Positions 26,861-36,233 of a DNA stretch of 64,000 nucleotides are shown in pieces. The stretch is taken from NCBI GenBank assembly GCA_002419055.1, contig DIFI01000006.1, forward strand, positions 166,585 through 230,584, in the 5' to 3' direction. Each line of letters begins with the position of its first letter. The first letter of the stretch is position 1. The notes beneath the pieces were generated by a model. The model ran no database searches, was not told the DNA's origin, and saw only the letters and a list, made by a program, of their open reading frames with translations. The DNA is from Peptococcaceae bacterium UBA5752 (GTDB lineage: Bacteria > Bacillota > Dehalobacteriia > UBA4068). A program made the position numbers and the translations under genes.

Positions 26861-28307
26861 TATAAATACCGAGTTGACGCAGCGTCTTTTCCTCTCCCGA
26901 TGTCAGCATTACCGAACAATGAGCTTCGCAGCAAGCTAATTGTTCAAGGCAGTTCATCGCCATATCGACACTGGGATTCGTAGCAGCACATAATGACAGG
27001 GCAATCAATGTCTCGGATATGTTCAAAGCCGTATCCTTATATTTTAATGCATTGCGTTTCATATCAATTATTGGCTCAATTACCACCGGCGATAATAAAT
27101 GAATGTTGTCTGCAATACCTGCTAAAGTTTTAATAGCATTAATCACCGCTGCGGCACTGGCCGTCATCAGCTCTGATGATCTACCTAATACAATACGACC
27201 ATCTTCAAGCTGAATAGCTACAGCGCTGCTTCCGGCAGCTAAAGCCTTTTCTCGCGCCGGTAAAACAACACTTCTACCCTCCGGCTTTAGAGACAATTGC
27301 TGCATAATCATTTTGATCCTCTCATGTGTATCAGTATCACATAAACCCTGTTTGGCATCACAAAGCGCTTTGAAATAGCGACGAATAATCTCCTGAGATG
27401 CAGCCCTGCGAGTTTCTTTGTCATCAATAATTGCATAACCCGCCATATTGACACCCATATCAGTCGGTGATTTATAAATATCGCTGTTACCGATGACACG
27501 TTCCAATACCGTCTTTACAATCGGGAATACCTCAATATCTCGGTTATAATTAACAGTTGTTTTGCCATAGGCTTCCAGATGATAAGGATCAATTGCATTT
27601 ACATCACGCAAATCAGCAGTTGCTGCCTCGTAAGCAAGATTTACCGGATGCTTAAGAGGCAAATTCCAAATTGGAAAAGTTTCAAATTTAGCATAACCTG
27701 CGCTTACACCGCGTTTATGTTCATGATATAGCTGAGATAGACAAGTAGCCATCTTGCCGCTGCCGGGGCCGGGGGCTGTAACCACAATCAATGGACGGGT
27801 TGTTTCAATATACGGATTGGCGCCGTAACCATCATCGCTGACTATTGTTTCAACATCGGTAGGATAACCTTTTGTCAAATGATGTATATAAGTTTTTATA
27901 TTACGAGCTTCTAACTTTTTGCGGAAAATTTCTGCCGATGGCTGATCGCAAAATTGAGTTATTACCACTGAACCTATTTTCAAACCCATCGCAGAAATAT
28001 TATCAATCAATCTTAAGACATCCATATCATATGTAATACCGATATCGGCGCGAATTTTGTTCTTTTCGATGGAACCAGCAGAAATGCAGAAAATGATTTC
28101 TGCAATATCCTTCATTTCTTGTAAAAGCTTAATCTTACCGTCGGAAACAAAGCCCGGCAATACTCGTGCTGCATGATAATCATCAAATATTTTGCCGCCA
28201 AATTCTAAATAAAGCTTATTATTAAATTTTTCGATCCGCTCTTTAATATACTTTGTTTGCAGCTTTATATAAAGATTGTTATCAAATGCTATTTTCACTT
28301 TTGCCAC
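26814..28307 (-). CDS. DUF1846 family protein
   Basis: This 497-residue cytosolic protein matches the DUF1846 family along its length: the N-terminal YLEFGGKIFDDYHAARVLPGF, TAPGPGSGKMATCLSQLYHE near residue 180 (a P-loop-like nucleotide-binding segment), and SPTDMGVNMAGYAI. Structures of relatives are known but the biochemical role is unclear to me. It is a single gene with a terminator immediately after the stop. Confidence 0.88.
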   Translation of the reverse strand: MAKVKIAFDNNLYIKLQTKYIKERIEKFNNKLYLEFGGKIFDDYHAARVLPGFVSDGKIKLLQEMKDIAEIIFCISAGSIEKNKIRADIGITYDMDVLRLIDNISAMGLKIGSVVITQFCDQPSAEIFRKKLEARNIKTYIHHLTKGYPTDVETIVSDDGYGANPYIETTRPLIVVTAPGPGSGKMATCLSQLYHEHKRGVSAGYAKFETFPIWNLPLKHPVNLAYEAATADLRDVNAIDPYHLEAYGKTTVNYNRDIEVFPIVKTVLERVIGNSDIYKSPTDMGVNMAGYAIIDDKETRRAASQEIIRRYFKALCDAKQGLCDTDTHERIKMIMQQLSLKPEGRSVVLPAREKALAAGSSAVAIQLEDGRIVLGRSSELMTASAAAVINAIKTLAGIADNIHLLSPVVIEPIIDMKRNALKYKDTALNISETLIALSLCAATNPSVDMAMNCLEQLACCEAHCSVMLTSGEEKTLRQLGIYITCDPYYENNSLYLN

Positions 28308-28385
28308 CTACCTATATTAATAAGAACAATTTATGGGGGTTCTACCGTATTTGACAAATATCCTCTTTATTTTCGTTAATTTAAT

Positions 28386-28423
28386 AAAAAACAGCGGCAG
28401 GAATATTTCCTGCCGCTGTTTTA
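28386..28423 (-). terminator. Terminator of the second degV-like gene
   Basis: Perfect stem AAAACAGCGGCAGGAA / TTCCTGCCGCTGTTTT with a three-base loop, directly after the stop at 28431. Confidence 0.92.
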
Positions 28424-28430
28424 ATTATTC

Positions 28431-29297
28431 TTATCTTTGCTTACCTAAAAAGTAGATTGATGCCGTACCCGGTCCAACGTGAGCCCCAATCACCGGGTCA
28501 ATTTGGTGGATCATTATTTCCTCGGCTTGATAAAACTCCTTGATTTTGGCTTGTAGATACTCTGCCCTTTCCAGACAATCAGCATGAGCTATATATATTA
28601 TTTGCTTTAATCCCAAATAAGATTCTTTCATTTTATCCACCAGAGCATCCAAGGATCTAGTTTTACCCCTTACTTTATCGACCGGGATAAGCTGACCGTT
28701 ATCATCCATATGCATTATTGGCTTAACTTGCAGCACGTCGCCAATCAGAGCCTTGGCAGCGGAAATTCGACCGCCTCGACGTAAATATTTTAAATCTTCA
28801 ACAGTGAACCAATGGCATATATGACATATATTATTTTCTACCCATTTGCTGACTTCAAAAATATTTTTGCCTTCTTCTCTTAGAAGTGATGCATATTTGA
28901 CAATTAATCCCTGGCCAAGTGAAGCCGCCAGAGTATCAATAGTTATTATTGTACGCTCGGAATATTTCAGCTTTAACTGATTTAAGACATTGCATACTAC
29001 GTCATAAGTAGCACTTAGCCGAGAAGAAAAACCCATATAAAGCAGATCTTTACCGGCTACCAATAAAGGCTCTATCAGTTCCTGGACAGTTACGGGATCA
29101 ACACATGAAGTAGTAATTGTTTCACCGTTACGCATCATAACATAAAATTTTGCTAAGTCATTTTCCTGCCCTTTTATATAACTCTTGTATTCCTGGCCAC
29201 CAACAATAAAGCTTAGGGACAGAACATGAATTCTATGCTCATCAATAATATGGTTGGGTAAATTGGCGCTGGAATCTGTAACAATTTCAAAACTCAT
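28431..29297 (-). CDS. DegV family (FakB-type) fatty-acid-binding protein, second copy
   Basis: 288 residues with the same motif set as the copy at 5393: IVTDSSANLP at the start, a TTSCVDP loop in place of ETSTAQIK, SSRLSATYD, LRRGGRISA, and PVIGAHVGPGT near the end. The two copies probably bind different fatty acids, as FakB1 and FakB2 do in other Firmicutes. It is divergent from a DUF1836 gene, with a clear promoter and an inverted repeat between them. Confidence 0.92.
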   Translation of the reverse strand: MSFEIVTDSSANLPNHIIDEHRIHVLSLSFIVGGQEYKSYIKGQENDLAKFYVMMRNGETITTSCVDPVTVQELIEPLLVAGKDLLYMGFSSRLSATYDVVCNVLNQLKLKYSERTIITIDTLAASLGQGLIVKYASLLREEGKNIFEVSKWVENNICHICHWFTVEDLKYLRRGGRISAAKALIGDVLQVKPIMHMDDNGQLIPVDKVRGKTRSLDALVDKMKESYLGLKQIIYIAHADCLERAEYLQAKIKEFYQAEEIMIHQIDPVIGAHVGPGTASIYFLGKQR

Positions 29298-29336
29298 TTT
29301 AACCCTCCGAATTGATGCAATAATTACCTACAGAAT

Positions 29337-29357
29337 ACTTAGTATTTGTTACTAAGT
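29337..29357. promoter_or_regulatory. 8-bp inverted repeat, candidate operator of degV2
   Basis: ACTTAGTA-TTTGT-TACTAAGT is a perfect 8-bp inverted repeat with a five-base centre. It overlaps the -10 box and probable start site of the degV2 promoter. A repressor bound here would block that promoter. The binding protein is unknown. Confidence 0.6.
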
Positions 29358-29383
29358 ATAACATGTGTAAGTTTACATGTCAA
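29355..29383 (-). promoter_or_regulatory. SigA-type promoter of degV2
   Basis: Minus strand TTGACA (29378-29383), 17-base spacer, TATACT (29355-29360): a near-consensus promoter about 60 bases before the start codon at 29297. Confidence 0.82.
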
Positions 29384-29417
29384 TGAATTAAACTGCGTTA
29401 TCTGTCGGAATTTTGTA

Positions 29418-29446
29418 TTTACTAAAAACAGATACTATGTTATAAT
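29418..29446 (+). promoter_or_regulatory. SigA-type promoter of the DUF1836 gene
   Basis: TTTACT (29418-29423), 17-base spacer, TATAAT (29441-29446), about 40 bases before ATG 29484. Confidence 0.75.
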
Positions 29447-29483
29447 TGCAACCGATGTACTATTCTTTTGTGAGGTAGATTAT

Positions 29484-30008
29484 ATGACTTTTACTGAAAA
29501 TATTATTAATTTTCATTGCCCACGATGGCATGAACTGCCAGACATAGGTTTATATATGGACCAGGTAGTAAGCATCATTGAAGATAATTTAGGATTAATT
29601 ACTTTGAGCAACGAGGGTAAGATAGTCACGTCAACAATGATCAATAACTATGTTAAACAAAAAATGATTGCGCCGCCTTTCAAAAAGAAATATCAAAAAT
29701 CCCAAGTGGCTAGATTATTTATTATTTGTATCCTCAAACGCTGCTTCAGCATTTCAGAAATCACTATTATTATTGACCTTTTGCTGAGACGCCATGATGA
29801 ACAAAAATCTTATGACCTGTTCTGTAACGAGTTAGAGAATTCGCTGCAAACAGTTTTTCAACCAGAGAAAAGCCCCGGCAGCTATTCTTCAGCCGAACCG
29901 GCAATGCTGCAAGCAGTGATGCGAGCCTTCGCCAACAAGACATATGCGCAGTTAACTATCGAATATTTACAAAACAAAGAAAATACAAAACAAGAGACGC
30001 CGAAATAA
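29484..30008 (+). CDS. DUF1836 domain protein, possible DNA-binding regulator
   Basis: 174 residues, starting at ATG 29484 (GTGAGG upstream) and not at the longer frame start 29346, which lies upstream of the promoter. The body has WHELPDIGLYMDQVVSIIE, a TSTMINNYVKQKMI segment like the recognition part of a MerR-type winged helix, and helical C-terminal parts, matching DUF1836. It is divergent from degV2 with an inverted repeat between, so it could regulate that gene. The DNA-binding role is inference. Confidence 0.78.
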   Translation: MTFTENIINFHCPRWHELPDIGLYMDQVVSIIEDNLGLITLSNEGKIVTSTMINNYVKQKMIAPPFKKKYQKSQVARLFIICILKRCFSISEITIIIDLLLRRHDEQKSYDLFCNELENSLQTVFQPEKSPGSYSSAEPAMLQAVMRAFANKTYAQLTIEYLQNKENTKQETPK

Positions 30009-30021
30009 ACAGCGTCTTTTA
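29993..30021 (+). terminator. Terminator after DUF1836
   Basis: AAGAGACGC pairs with GCGTCTTTT around an 11-base loop that includes the stop codon; T-rich tail. Confidence 0.78.
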
Positions 30022-30027
30022 TTTTTA

Positions 30028-31035
30028 TTACTCTTTATGTGATTTTACCGCCCTGTTTAATAAAGGCAGCATTATACTATCATCGGGGATTTGTCCATAC
30101 CAATGGTTTGCGGCAATTAACGCCGGCAAATACAGCGAATTTTGCACAGGTTCATCATATTTCGTTCGTTTAAGAAAACCCTGCAAACTAAAAGGCGCTA
30201 AATAATTATGCGGAGATTTTGTCAATACTGTAGTAATAATGCTATACCCGTCGCCAATTTGCGATTTGGATACTACCTGCCCTGCAAATTGATAAAAGCC
30301 GCCGCTGCTATGATAAATGGCATACAAAGTACCGTTTTCTGCAAGATATAATAAGAATTTTTGTTTGGCCAGTAATTGCTGATACTCTTCTAAACAAAGA
30401 TTATTTTTGCTGATATATTCGGCATGTGGCTGGCCGACATAGCGAATATGCCACGGCTCATAAACATAGCCGGTTATTGCTATTTTGTCCTCGGGGTAGC
30501 GAATAATAAAACCATATTTATAACAATTGGCAGCAATCCACTGACCTGCCGCAGTATCGGCAAACGGATCATCCAAGGCATTGTTAAGACTGGCCGTTGA
30601 CAAATCCACAGCCAAGCCGGTCTGATGTTCGCTCATACCCGGCTGCGCAACAATTGCAGACGCTAGCTGCACTGCTTTATCATAATCATAGCCAAGCGAA
30701 CGGAAATAACTGATTTTGCTATGATAAAGATCACTTTGCCAATTATAATCCCGATAGCCGTTTGTCGCGCGAATGTCGCTGATACCGACTGCGGCCATTG
30801 ATTTGGCCATCTGTCCCAACGCTTTGGCAGCATCGACACGTAAGCGAACGTTTGCCCTCTTTGTTTTAATATAGGAGTTTAGATTGACCAGTTGCGGGGG
30901 AGTATAATACCTGCTTAACATATACTGATGATTTACTATTATTAGACTATTATCCTGTGATTGCGCCTTTGCTGTTGGTGAAAGTAGCGCAAATAATATT
31001 AATATCGCAGTTATTATCATTATTTTTTTGCGCAT
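30028..31035 (-). CDS. VanY-like D-alanyl-D-alanine carboxypeptidase (M15B)
   Basis: A 335-residue exported protein with a signal peptide of about 24 residues. The zinc site of family M15B is visible: SEHQTGLAVDL (S-x-H-x6-D) near residue 135 and EPWHIRYVG near residue 193. It trims stem-peptide D-Ala from peptidoglycan outside the membrane. An extra C-terminal domain of about 110 residues has no recognised match. The stop lies just past the DUF1836 terminator on the opposite strand. Confidence 0.88.
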   Translation of the reverse strand: MRKKIMIITAILILFALLSPTAKAQSQDNSLIIVNHQYMLSRYYTPPQLVNLNSYIKTKRANVRLRVDAAKALGQMAKSMAAVGISDIRATNGYRDYNWQSDLYHSKISYFRSLGYDYDKAVQLASAIVAQPGMSEHQTGLAVDLSTASLNNALDDPFADTAAGQWIAANCYKYGFIIRYPEDKIAITGYVYEPWHIRYVGQPHAEYISKNNLCLEEYQQLLAKQKFLLYLAENGTLYAIYHSSGGFYQFAGQVVSKSQIGDGYSIITTVLTKSPHNYLAPFSLQGFLKRTKYDEPVQNSLYLPALIAANHWYGQIPDDSIMLPLLNRAVKSHKE

Positions 31036-31210
31036 ATTCTGCCTCCACTTCTCAATTTCGACACTATCAGATGGTTATTATATCATAATCAAACTAAAAC
31101 CTAAATAATTTATTCATTATTATACACTAACCATCTTATTTTATTGCGCGGTTGTTTATTGCATTAATCTTATGTTTGGTGTAATATTTATGGGTAAAGG
31201 AGTCTGGATA

Positions 31211-32797
31211 ATGGATTTAATAAGAAAATTTACTTGCGAATATGAGGATTATTTGCGCGATGAATCAAGAATAATCGGTTCTGCAGATGCTATAGCATTC
31301 CCCAAAACAGAAGCTGAAATCATAGAAATCGTTAAAAATTGCGTCGGTAAAAAGATTCCGCTGACTGTTCAAGGCGGAAGAACCGGCCTAACTGCCGCAG
31401 CAGTACCTGAAGGCGGCCAGATAATCAACCTAAGCCGTATGACTAAAATAACTGCTGCACGTTACGATGCTGACCAAAATTTCTTCTTTCTTACTGTGCA
31501 GCCGGGGCTGCTTTTAGCGGAGCTGCGCAAAGCTATTGCCAATAAATCATTCGATATCAGTGAATGGGACGAGCCTTCATGTGATGCTTTATCTAACTTT
31601 AGCGCTGATAAATGGACATTTACTCCAGACCCGACCGAATCATCGGCGGCAATCGGCGGTATGATTGCCTGCAACGCTTCAGGTGCTCGCAGCTTCTATT
31701 TCGGAGCGGTACGTCCCTATGTGGAGTCGCTGCGCATAGTTTTGTCAGATGGCGATCTTTTGGAAATTCGCCGCGGTGAAAGTTTTGCGAATAAACGTTC
31801 CTTCAGCATGACTACAGTCGGCGGTCGTACTATCAGCGGTCAACTACCAAGTTACCAAATGCCCACTACTAAAAATGCCGCCGGTTATTTCATTACAGAC
31901 AACATGGACTTGATCGATTTATTTATCGGCAGCGAGGGAACGCTCGGCATTATCAGTGCTGCTGAAATACGGTTATTACCTTCTGCTCCCGTTGTTTGGG
32001 GCATTAGCTCGTTTTTCAACGATGAAAACACTGCCCTGCGCTTTGTGCGGGCACTACGCCAGGAACAGCTGCCGGATATCGCAGACGTATTTTACCAGCG
32101 GCCTGTTGCAATCGAATTTTTCAACCATAGCGCTTTGGCTCTTTTAAAAGAGCAAAAACAGCATAATCCGGCCTTTTCACAAATCCAGGAGATTAAAGAA
32201 GGCAGCAATTGTGCTGTTTTTACCGAGTTTCACAGCGATAACGAAGATTATATGTGGCAATTGCTGCGCGATTTGCTCCGCCTCCGTGAGCAACTGGGTG
32301 AAAAAGCAGACAATACCTGGGTGGCCACCAACAGCCGCGATATGGAGAAATTGTTGTTTTTCCGTCATGCGGTACCGGAAAGCGTCAATATGCTGATCGA
32401 CCTGCGCCGTCAAAGCGACGCTACCATCAGCAAACTCGGCACCGATATGGCAGTCCCCGATTGCTATTTGAATAGTGCTATGGAGATGTATAACAGTGAC
32501 TTAACTGCCAACCAGCTTGATTACGCGATTTGGGGTCATATCGGCAATAACCATCTGCATGTCAACATATTGCCTCGCAACGCTGAAGATTACCGCCTCG
32601 GCAAAGAGCTTTACAGCCAATGGGCAAGCAAAATATCCTCCTGGGGCGGTACTGTCTCCGCTGAACACGGCATCGGCAAATTGAAAAAGACATTCTTATT
32701 GCTGATGTACGGTGAAGAAAATGTCGCTCAAATGTGTGAGCTTAAGAGACTCTTTGATCCACTGTTGTTAATAAATCGCGGTAATATTTTTGCTTAA
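31211..32797 (+). CDS. FAD-linked oxidase (GlcD/D-lactate dehydrogenase type)
   Basis: 528 residues. The PCMH-type FAD-binding domain shows LTVQGGRTGLTAAAVP, PDPTESSAAIGGMIACNASG and DLFIGSEGTLGII. The C-terminal FAD-oxidase domain has WGHIGNNHLHVNI (metal-binding His residues) and SAEHGIGKLK. It probably oxidises a 2-hydroxy acid such as D-lactate or glycolate; the acceptor is unknown. ATG 31211 with AAAGGAG upstream is preferred over in-frame starts at 31172 and 31190. argS follows after 27 bases. Confidence 0.88.
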   Translation: MDLIRKFTCEYEDYLRDESRIIGSADAIAFPKTEAEIIEIVKNCVGKKIPLTVQGGRTGLTAAAVPEGGQIINLSRMTKITAARYDADQNFFFLTVQPGLLLAELRKAIANKSFDISEWDEPSCDALSNFSADKWTFTPDPTESSAAIGGMIACNASGARSFYFGAVRPYVESLRIVLSDGDLLEIRRGESFANKRSFSMTTVGGRTISGQLPSYQMPTTKNAAGYFITDNMDLIDLFIGSEGTLGIISAAEIRLLPSAPVVWGISSFFNDENTALRFVRALRQEQLPDIADVFYQRPVAIEFFNHSALALLKEQKQHNPAFSQIQEIKEGSNCAVFTEFHSDNEDYMWQLLRDLLRLREQLGEKADNTWVATNSRDMEKLLFFRHAVPESVNMLIDLRRQSDATISKLGTDMAVPDCYLNSAMEMYNSDLTANQLDYAIWGHIGNNHLHVNILPRNAEDYRLGKELYSQWASKISSWGGTVSAEHGIGKLKKTFLLLMYGEENVAQMCELKRLFDPLLLINRGNIFA

Positions 32798-32824
32798 AGC
32801 TAAAACTGTTTAGGAGGAAATTTC

Positions 32825-34522
32825 TTGAAAGATATACAAGCTAACACTATTATTGGCAATATCAAAAATACGCTACATCAAGCTATTATAGGCGCTTTTG
32901 AGCAAGCACGAGCTAACGAACAACTACAGTTTGAAACAATAGCTGATTTTTTGGTTGAAGTGCCGCGCGAAGAGACACATGGCGATTTTTCCACTAATGC
33001 GGCAATGATGATGGCAAAAGCCTGCAAAAAATCACCGCGGGTAATCGCCGAGATATTGTCCGCCGCTATTGATGCCACAACCGCCGGGGTAGATACAATA
33101 GAGATAGCCGGTCCCGGTTTTATCAATTTCAGGATGCATGCGGATTGGTTGAACAACTGTCTGGCACAGATTATTACCGAAGGAGAAGATTTCGGCCGTT
33201 CCGATGTTGGCAAAGGCCACAAAATCCAGGTAGAATTTGTCAGCGCCAATCCTACTGGCGAGCTGCATATGGGAAATGCACGCGGCGCAGCTATCGGCGA
33301 TAGTTTAGCTTCGCTGCTTGATCTGGCAGGGTTTACCGTGGAACGTGAATTTTATATTAATGACGCGGGTAATCAGATTGAAAAATTCGCTCTATCACTG
33401 GAGGCACGCTATCTGCAGCTGTTGGACAAAGATATTGAATTTCCCGAAGACGGTTATCATGGTAACGACATCATTACTGTGATGAAACAGTTTATCGCCC
33501 AAAACGGTGATAAATATCTTGATTGCAAACCAGAAATCAGAAGGCCTGTTTTTGCCGAATATGCTTTGGTAAAAAAATTAGCCGATATTAAACAAGCATT
33601 ATCTGATTTTGGCGTCAAATACGACGTATGGTTCAGCGAACGCACGCTTCATGAAAGCGGCGCGGTTACCAATATAGTAAAACAATTGCAAAACGAGGAC
33701 TGGGTTTATAGTGAAGACGGCGCATTGTGGCTTGATTGCCGTCGTTTTGGCGAAGAAAAAGGCGAGGTATTGGTCAGAGCCAACGGCATCCCCACTTATT
33801 TCGCAGCCGATATTGCCTATCATCAAAATAAATTTCAGCGCGGCTTTGAAACGGTGATCGATATCTGGGGCGCCGATCATCACGGCCATGTAGCACGCAT
33901 GAAGGGGGCAATGGAAGCGATCGGTTATCAAAGCCGACAATTAGAAGTGCTGCTGATGCAATTTGTCCGCCTCTACCAAAACGGTGAGATATTAAAGATG
34001 AGCAAGCGCACCGGCACCTATGTAACATTAAAAGAGCTGGTCGAGGATGTTGGACGTGACGCTGCTCGTTTTTTCTTTGTAACACGCAGTGCTGACAGCC
34101 TGATCGATTTTGACCTTGATTTGGCTAAGTCACAAACAGCTGATAACCCTGTCTTTTATGTCCAATACGCTCATGCCCGCATCTGCTCAATCCTTGCCGC
34201 GGCAGCCATTGCTGGGTTAAGCCCCCAGTCGGATACTGCTCATTTAGCAATGATCACAGAGGATGCCGAGCTATCATTGATTCGCAAACTGGCGGATTAC
34301 CCCGATGAAATTATATTTGCCGCTGTCAACCGAGAACCACAGCGGATTGCCATTTACCTCCAAGAAGTTGCCGCCGCTTTTCATAATTTCTATGCACATT
34401 GCCGCGTCATCAGCGATGAGCATGATTTAAGCGAAGCCCGTCTCTCTTTGGCGCAATCGACAGCACAAGTTATTCGATCAGGACTCAAAGCCATCGGCGT
34501 TTCGGCTCCGGAAAAAATGTAA
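32825..34522 (+). CDS. argS: Arginyl-tRNA synthetase
   Basis: 565 residues, class Ia synthetase. The HIGH motif appears as ANPTGELHMGNARGAAIGD, and KMSKR appears as LKMSKRTGTYVTL. The N-terminal Add-1 domain and the C-terminal anticodon-binding (DALR) domain are both present and full length. It starts at TTG 32825 with AGGAGG nine bases before. Essential for translation. Confidence 0.97.
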   Translation: MKDIQANTIIGNIKNTLHQAIIGAFEQARANEQLQFETIADFLVEVPREETHGDFSTNAAMMMAKACKKSPRVIAEILSAAIDATTAGVDTIEIAGPGFINFRMHADWLNNCLAQIITEGEDFGRSDVGKGHKIQVEFVSANPTGELHMGNARGAAIGDSLASLLDLAGFTVEREFYINDAGNQIEKFALSLEARYLQLLDKDIEFPEDGYHGNDIITVMKQFIAQNGDKYLDCKPEIRRPVFAEYALVKKLADIKQALSDFGVKYDVWFSERTLHESGAVTNIVKQLQNEDWVYSEDGALWLDCRRFGEEKGEVLVRANGIPTYFAADIAYHQNKFQRGFETVIDIWGADHHGHVARMKGAMEAIGYQSRQLEVLLMQFVRLYQNGEILKMSKRTGTYVTLKELVEDVGRDAARFFFVTRSADSLIDFDLDLAKSQTADNPVFYVQYAHARICSILAAAAIAGLSPQSDTAHLAMITEDAELSLIRKLADYPDEIIFAAVNREPQRIAIYLQEVAAAFHNFYAHCRVISDEHDLSEARLSLAQSTAQVIRSGLKAIGVSAPEKM

Positions 34523-34535
34523 TCTATAGGTAAAT

Positions 34536-34574
34536 AAAAACACCGGCCGATTTAACACGGCCGGTGTTTTTATT
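34536..34574. terminator. Bidirectional terminator between argS and the lipoprotein gene
   Basis: AAAAACACCGGCC / GGCCGGTGTTTTT stem with a ten-base loop, between convergent genes. Confidence 0.92.
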
Positions 34575-34586
34575 TACTTTAACAAA

Positions 34587-35120
34587 TTATTTACCGCTGA
34601 CGATTTGCATCAATACAATCAAGTCAGCCTTTGTTGCGTTTGTTACTATCATAACAAAATAGCTTGTATCGCTGTCCTCGTCATAAGCCTCGGCAACTCC
34701 GTATGTGGCTTTGGATGCTTCATCATTGTTAAAATAACGGAGGTTGCAAACCATACCGTTGATATCAACTTTTACTTCGTTTTCAAATTTATCGTCTATT
34801 TCGGAAAGAGTGACATTACCGGCGGATTGCAGCACTACCACCTGACTGCCACTATTCAGCATAAAACTGGTTTGAGCGACACCGCTATCAAGAATAGACG
34901 TATCGGCTTCCGTCGCTTGTTCAGGCAAGCGCATTGTTACGGCGTCTTCTGCTTCGCCAACATTAACCTCCTGTACCTTACTTACATCAATTTCGCTGAC
35001 TTGATCCTGCTGATCAAGAGTCTCTACATCTTCTGTAGTGTTTTTTTCATCCCCGCTGTTGCAAGCAACTAATGTAAACGCTAAACAACACATTAATAAT
35101 AGTAATAATAGTTTTTTCAT
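34587..35120 (-). CDS. Putative lipoprotein of unknown function
   Basis: A 177-residue lipoprotein: signal peptide with lipobox LVAC (Cys about residue 20), an acidic linker to about residue 60, then a compact domain of about 110 residues with alternating beta strands. No family was recognised; the C-terminal part could resemble domains of the DUF4367 kind, but this is weak. It is the last gene of the larC-HAD-sppA operon, 20 bases after sppA. Confidence 0.75.
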   Translation of the reverse strand: MKKLLLLLLMCCLAFTLVACNSGDEKNTTEDVETLDQQDQVSEIDVSKVQEVNVGEAEDAVTMRLPEQATEADTSILDSGVAQTSFMLNSGSQVVVLQSAGNVTLSEIDDKFENEVKVDINGMVCNLRYFNNDEASKATYGVAEAYDEDSDTSYFVMIVTNATKADLIVLMQIVSGK

Positions 35121-35140
35121 TAAATATTGACCTCCTAAAG

Positions 35141-36166
35141 TTAGTAACCTTGATAGTAAACGAGTAATCCCTGTGGCTGCGCCATGCTTAGATATGCTTC
35201 AAGTGCGGTAAGGTCTTTGTTCTGAAATAGCGTAAACATATCCGTAAACCAATTCGTATTTGAAGTATAGTTAAAGTGAGCCTCACTTGCATCATCAAAA
35301 CCACAATCTGTTATAAATTGCTGATAGGCTTCCTCATAAGTGGCAATACCATCAGCCAGCCCGTTATCTACCGCCTGCTGGGCGCTGTAAATTCTGCCGT
35401 CAGCCAGCGGTTTCAATTTTTGCATATCCATATCCCTTCCCAAGGATACTATCTCCAAAAACTGCTGATATGTGCCATCGATCAATGATTGGTAGATGGC
35501 TATTTGTTCGTCGCTCAGTCCTTCATAGATGTTTCCCATACCTTTATTTTTGCCGGAGGTAATGGTGTTGCTTTTAATCCCCAAATCATTCAAAAACTGC
35601 GATATATCAATAAAAGTACCAAAGGTCACACCGATCGAGCCGGTAGTACAATTGCGGTTAAGCAATATTTTATCTGATGACGCTGCAACATAATAACCGC
35701 CGGATGCCATCATCGATGCTCCATAACTGTATACTGGGCGATCAGTCTGTTGATATTCAAGTAGCTTATAGTATAGTTCGTCGGCTGCGTAAACGGTACC
35801 TCCGGGGCTGTCAATATAAAGCATCAACCCTGAATTATTATCATCATTAATCAAATAATCGATCGTATCCAGCAAATACTGCTGATTATAAGTGCTGCCA
35901 TCACTTAATAACGAAGAACTGCCGCTGTCGGAACTCATTTCACCTTCGATATGCAATACGGCAACATACGGCTCACTAGGACCGCTGATTGAATAGCTGT
36001 CATCTATATAACTACCCATACTGTTGGAAACATTGCTCCAGACAGCGGCACAAATAACAATCAGAACGATAATAAAAGCACCCAATCCCACTACCCATGG
36101 CCAAAACGGCCTGTTTTTTCGCAGGGGGGGCGGAGCATAGTTCTGTTGATAATTATTATTTTCCAT
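35141..36166 (-). CDS. sppA: Signal peptide peptidase SppA
   Basis: 341 residues with a cytoplasmic Pro-rich N-terminus, one membrane helix (about residues 19-42) and an S49 protease domain outside. Visible: YIDSPGGTV, ASMMASGGYYVA with the catalytic Ser, TTGSIGV, and TSGKNKGMG with the probable catalytic Lys. It degrades remnant signal peptides. The frame extends to 36220, but AAAGGTGG lies seven bases before ATG 36166, so that start is chosen (36172 also possible). Confidence 0.9.
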   Translation of the reverse strand: MENNNYQQNYAPPPLRKNRPFWPWVVGLGAFIIVLIVICAAVWSNVSNSMGSYIDDSYSISGPSEPYVAVLHIEGEMSSDSGSSSLLSDGSTYNQQYLLDTIDYLINDDNNSGLMLYIDSPGGTVYAADELYYKLLEYQQTDRPVYSYGASMMASGGYYVAASSDKILLNRNCTTGSIGVTFGTFIDISQFLNDLGIKSNTITSGKNKGMGNIYEGLSDEQIAIYQSLIDGTYQQFLEIVSLGRDMDMQKLKPLADGRIYSAQQAVDNGLADGIATYEEAYQQFITDCGFDDASEAHFNYTSNTNWFTDMFTLFQNKDLTALEAYLSMAQPQGLLVYYQGY

Positions 36167-36233
36167 ATTCATACCACCTTTATTATCAGCTATTCTTATT
36201 TTCGGACTTTTCTTACCCAAATGTCAAGATATT

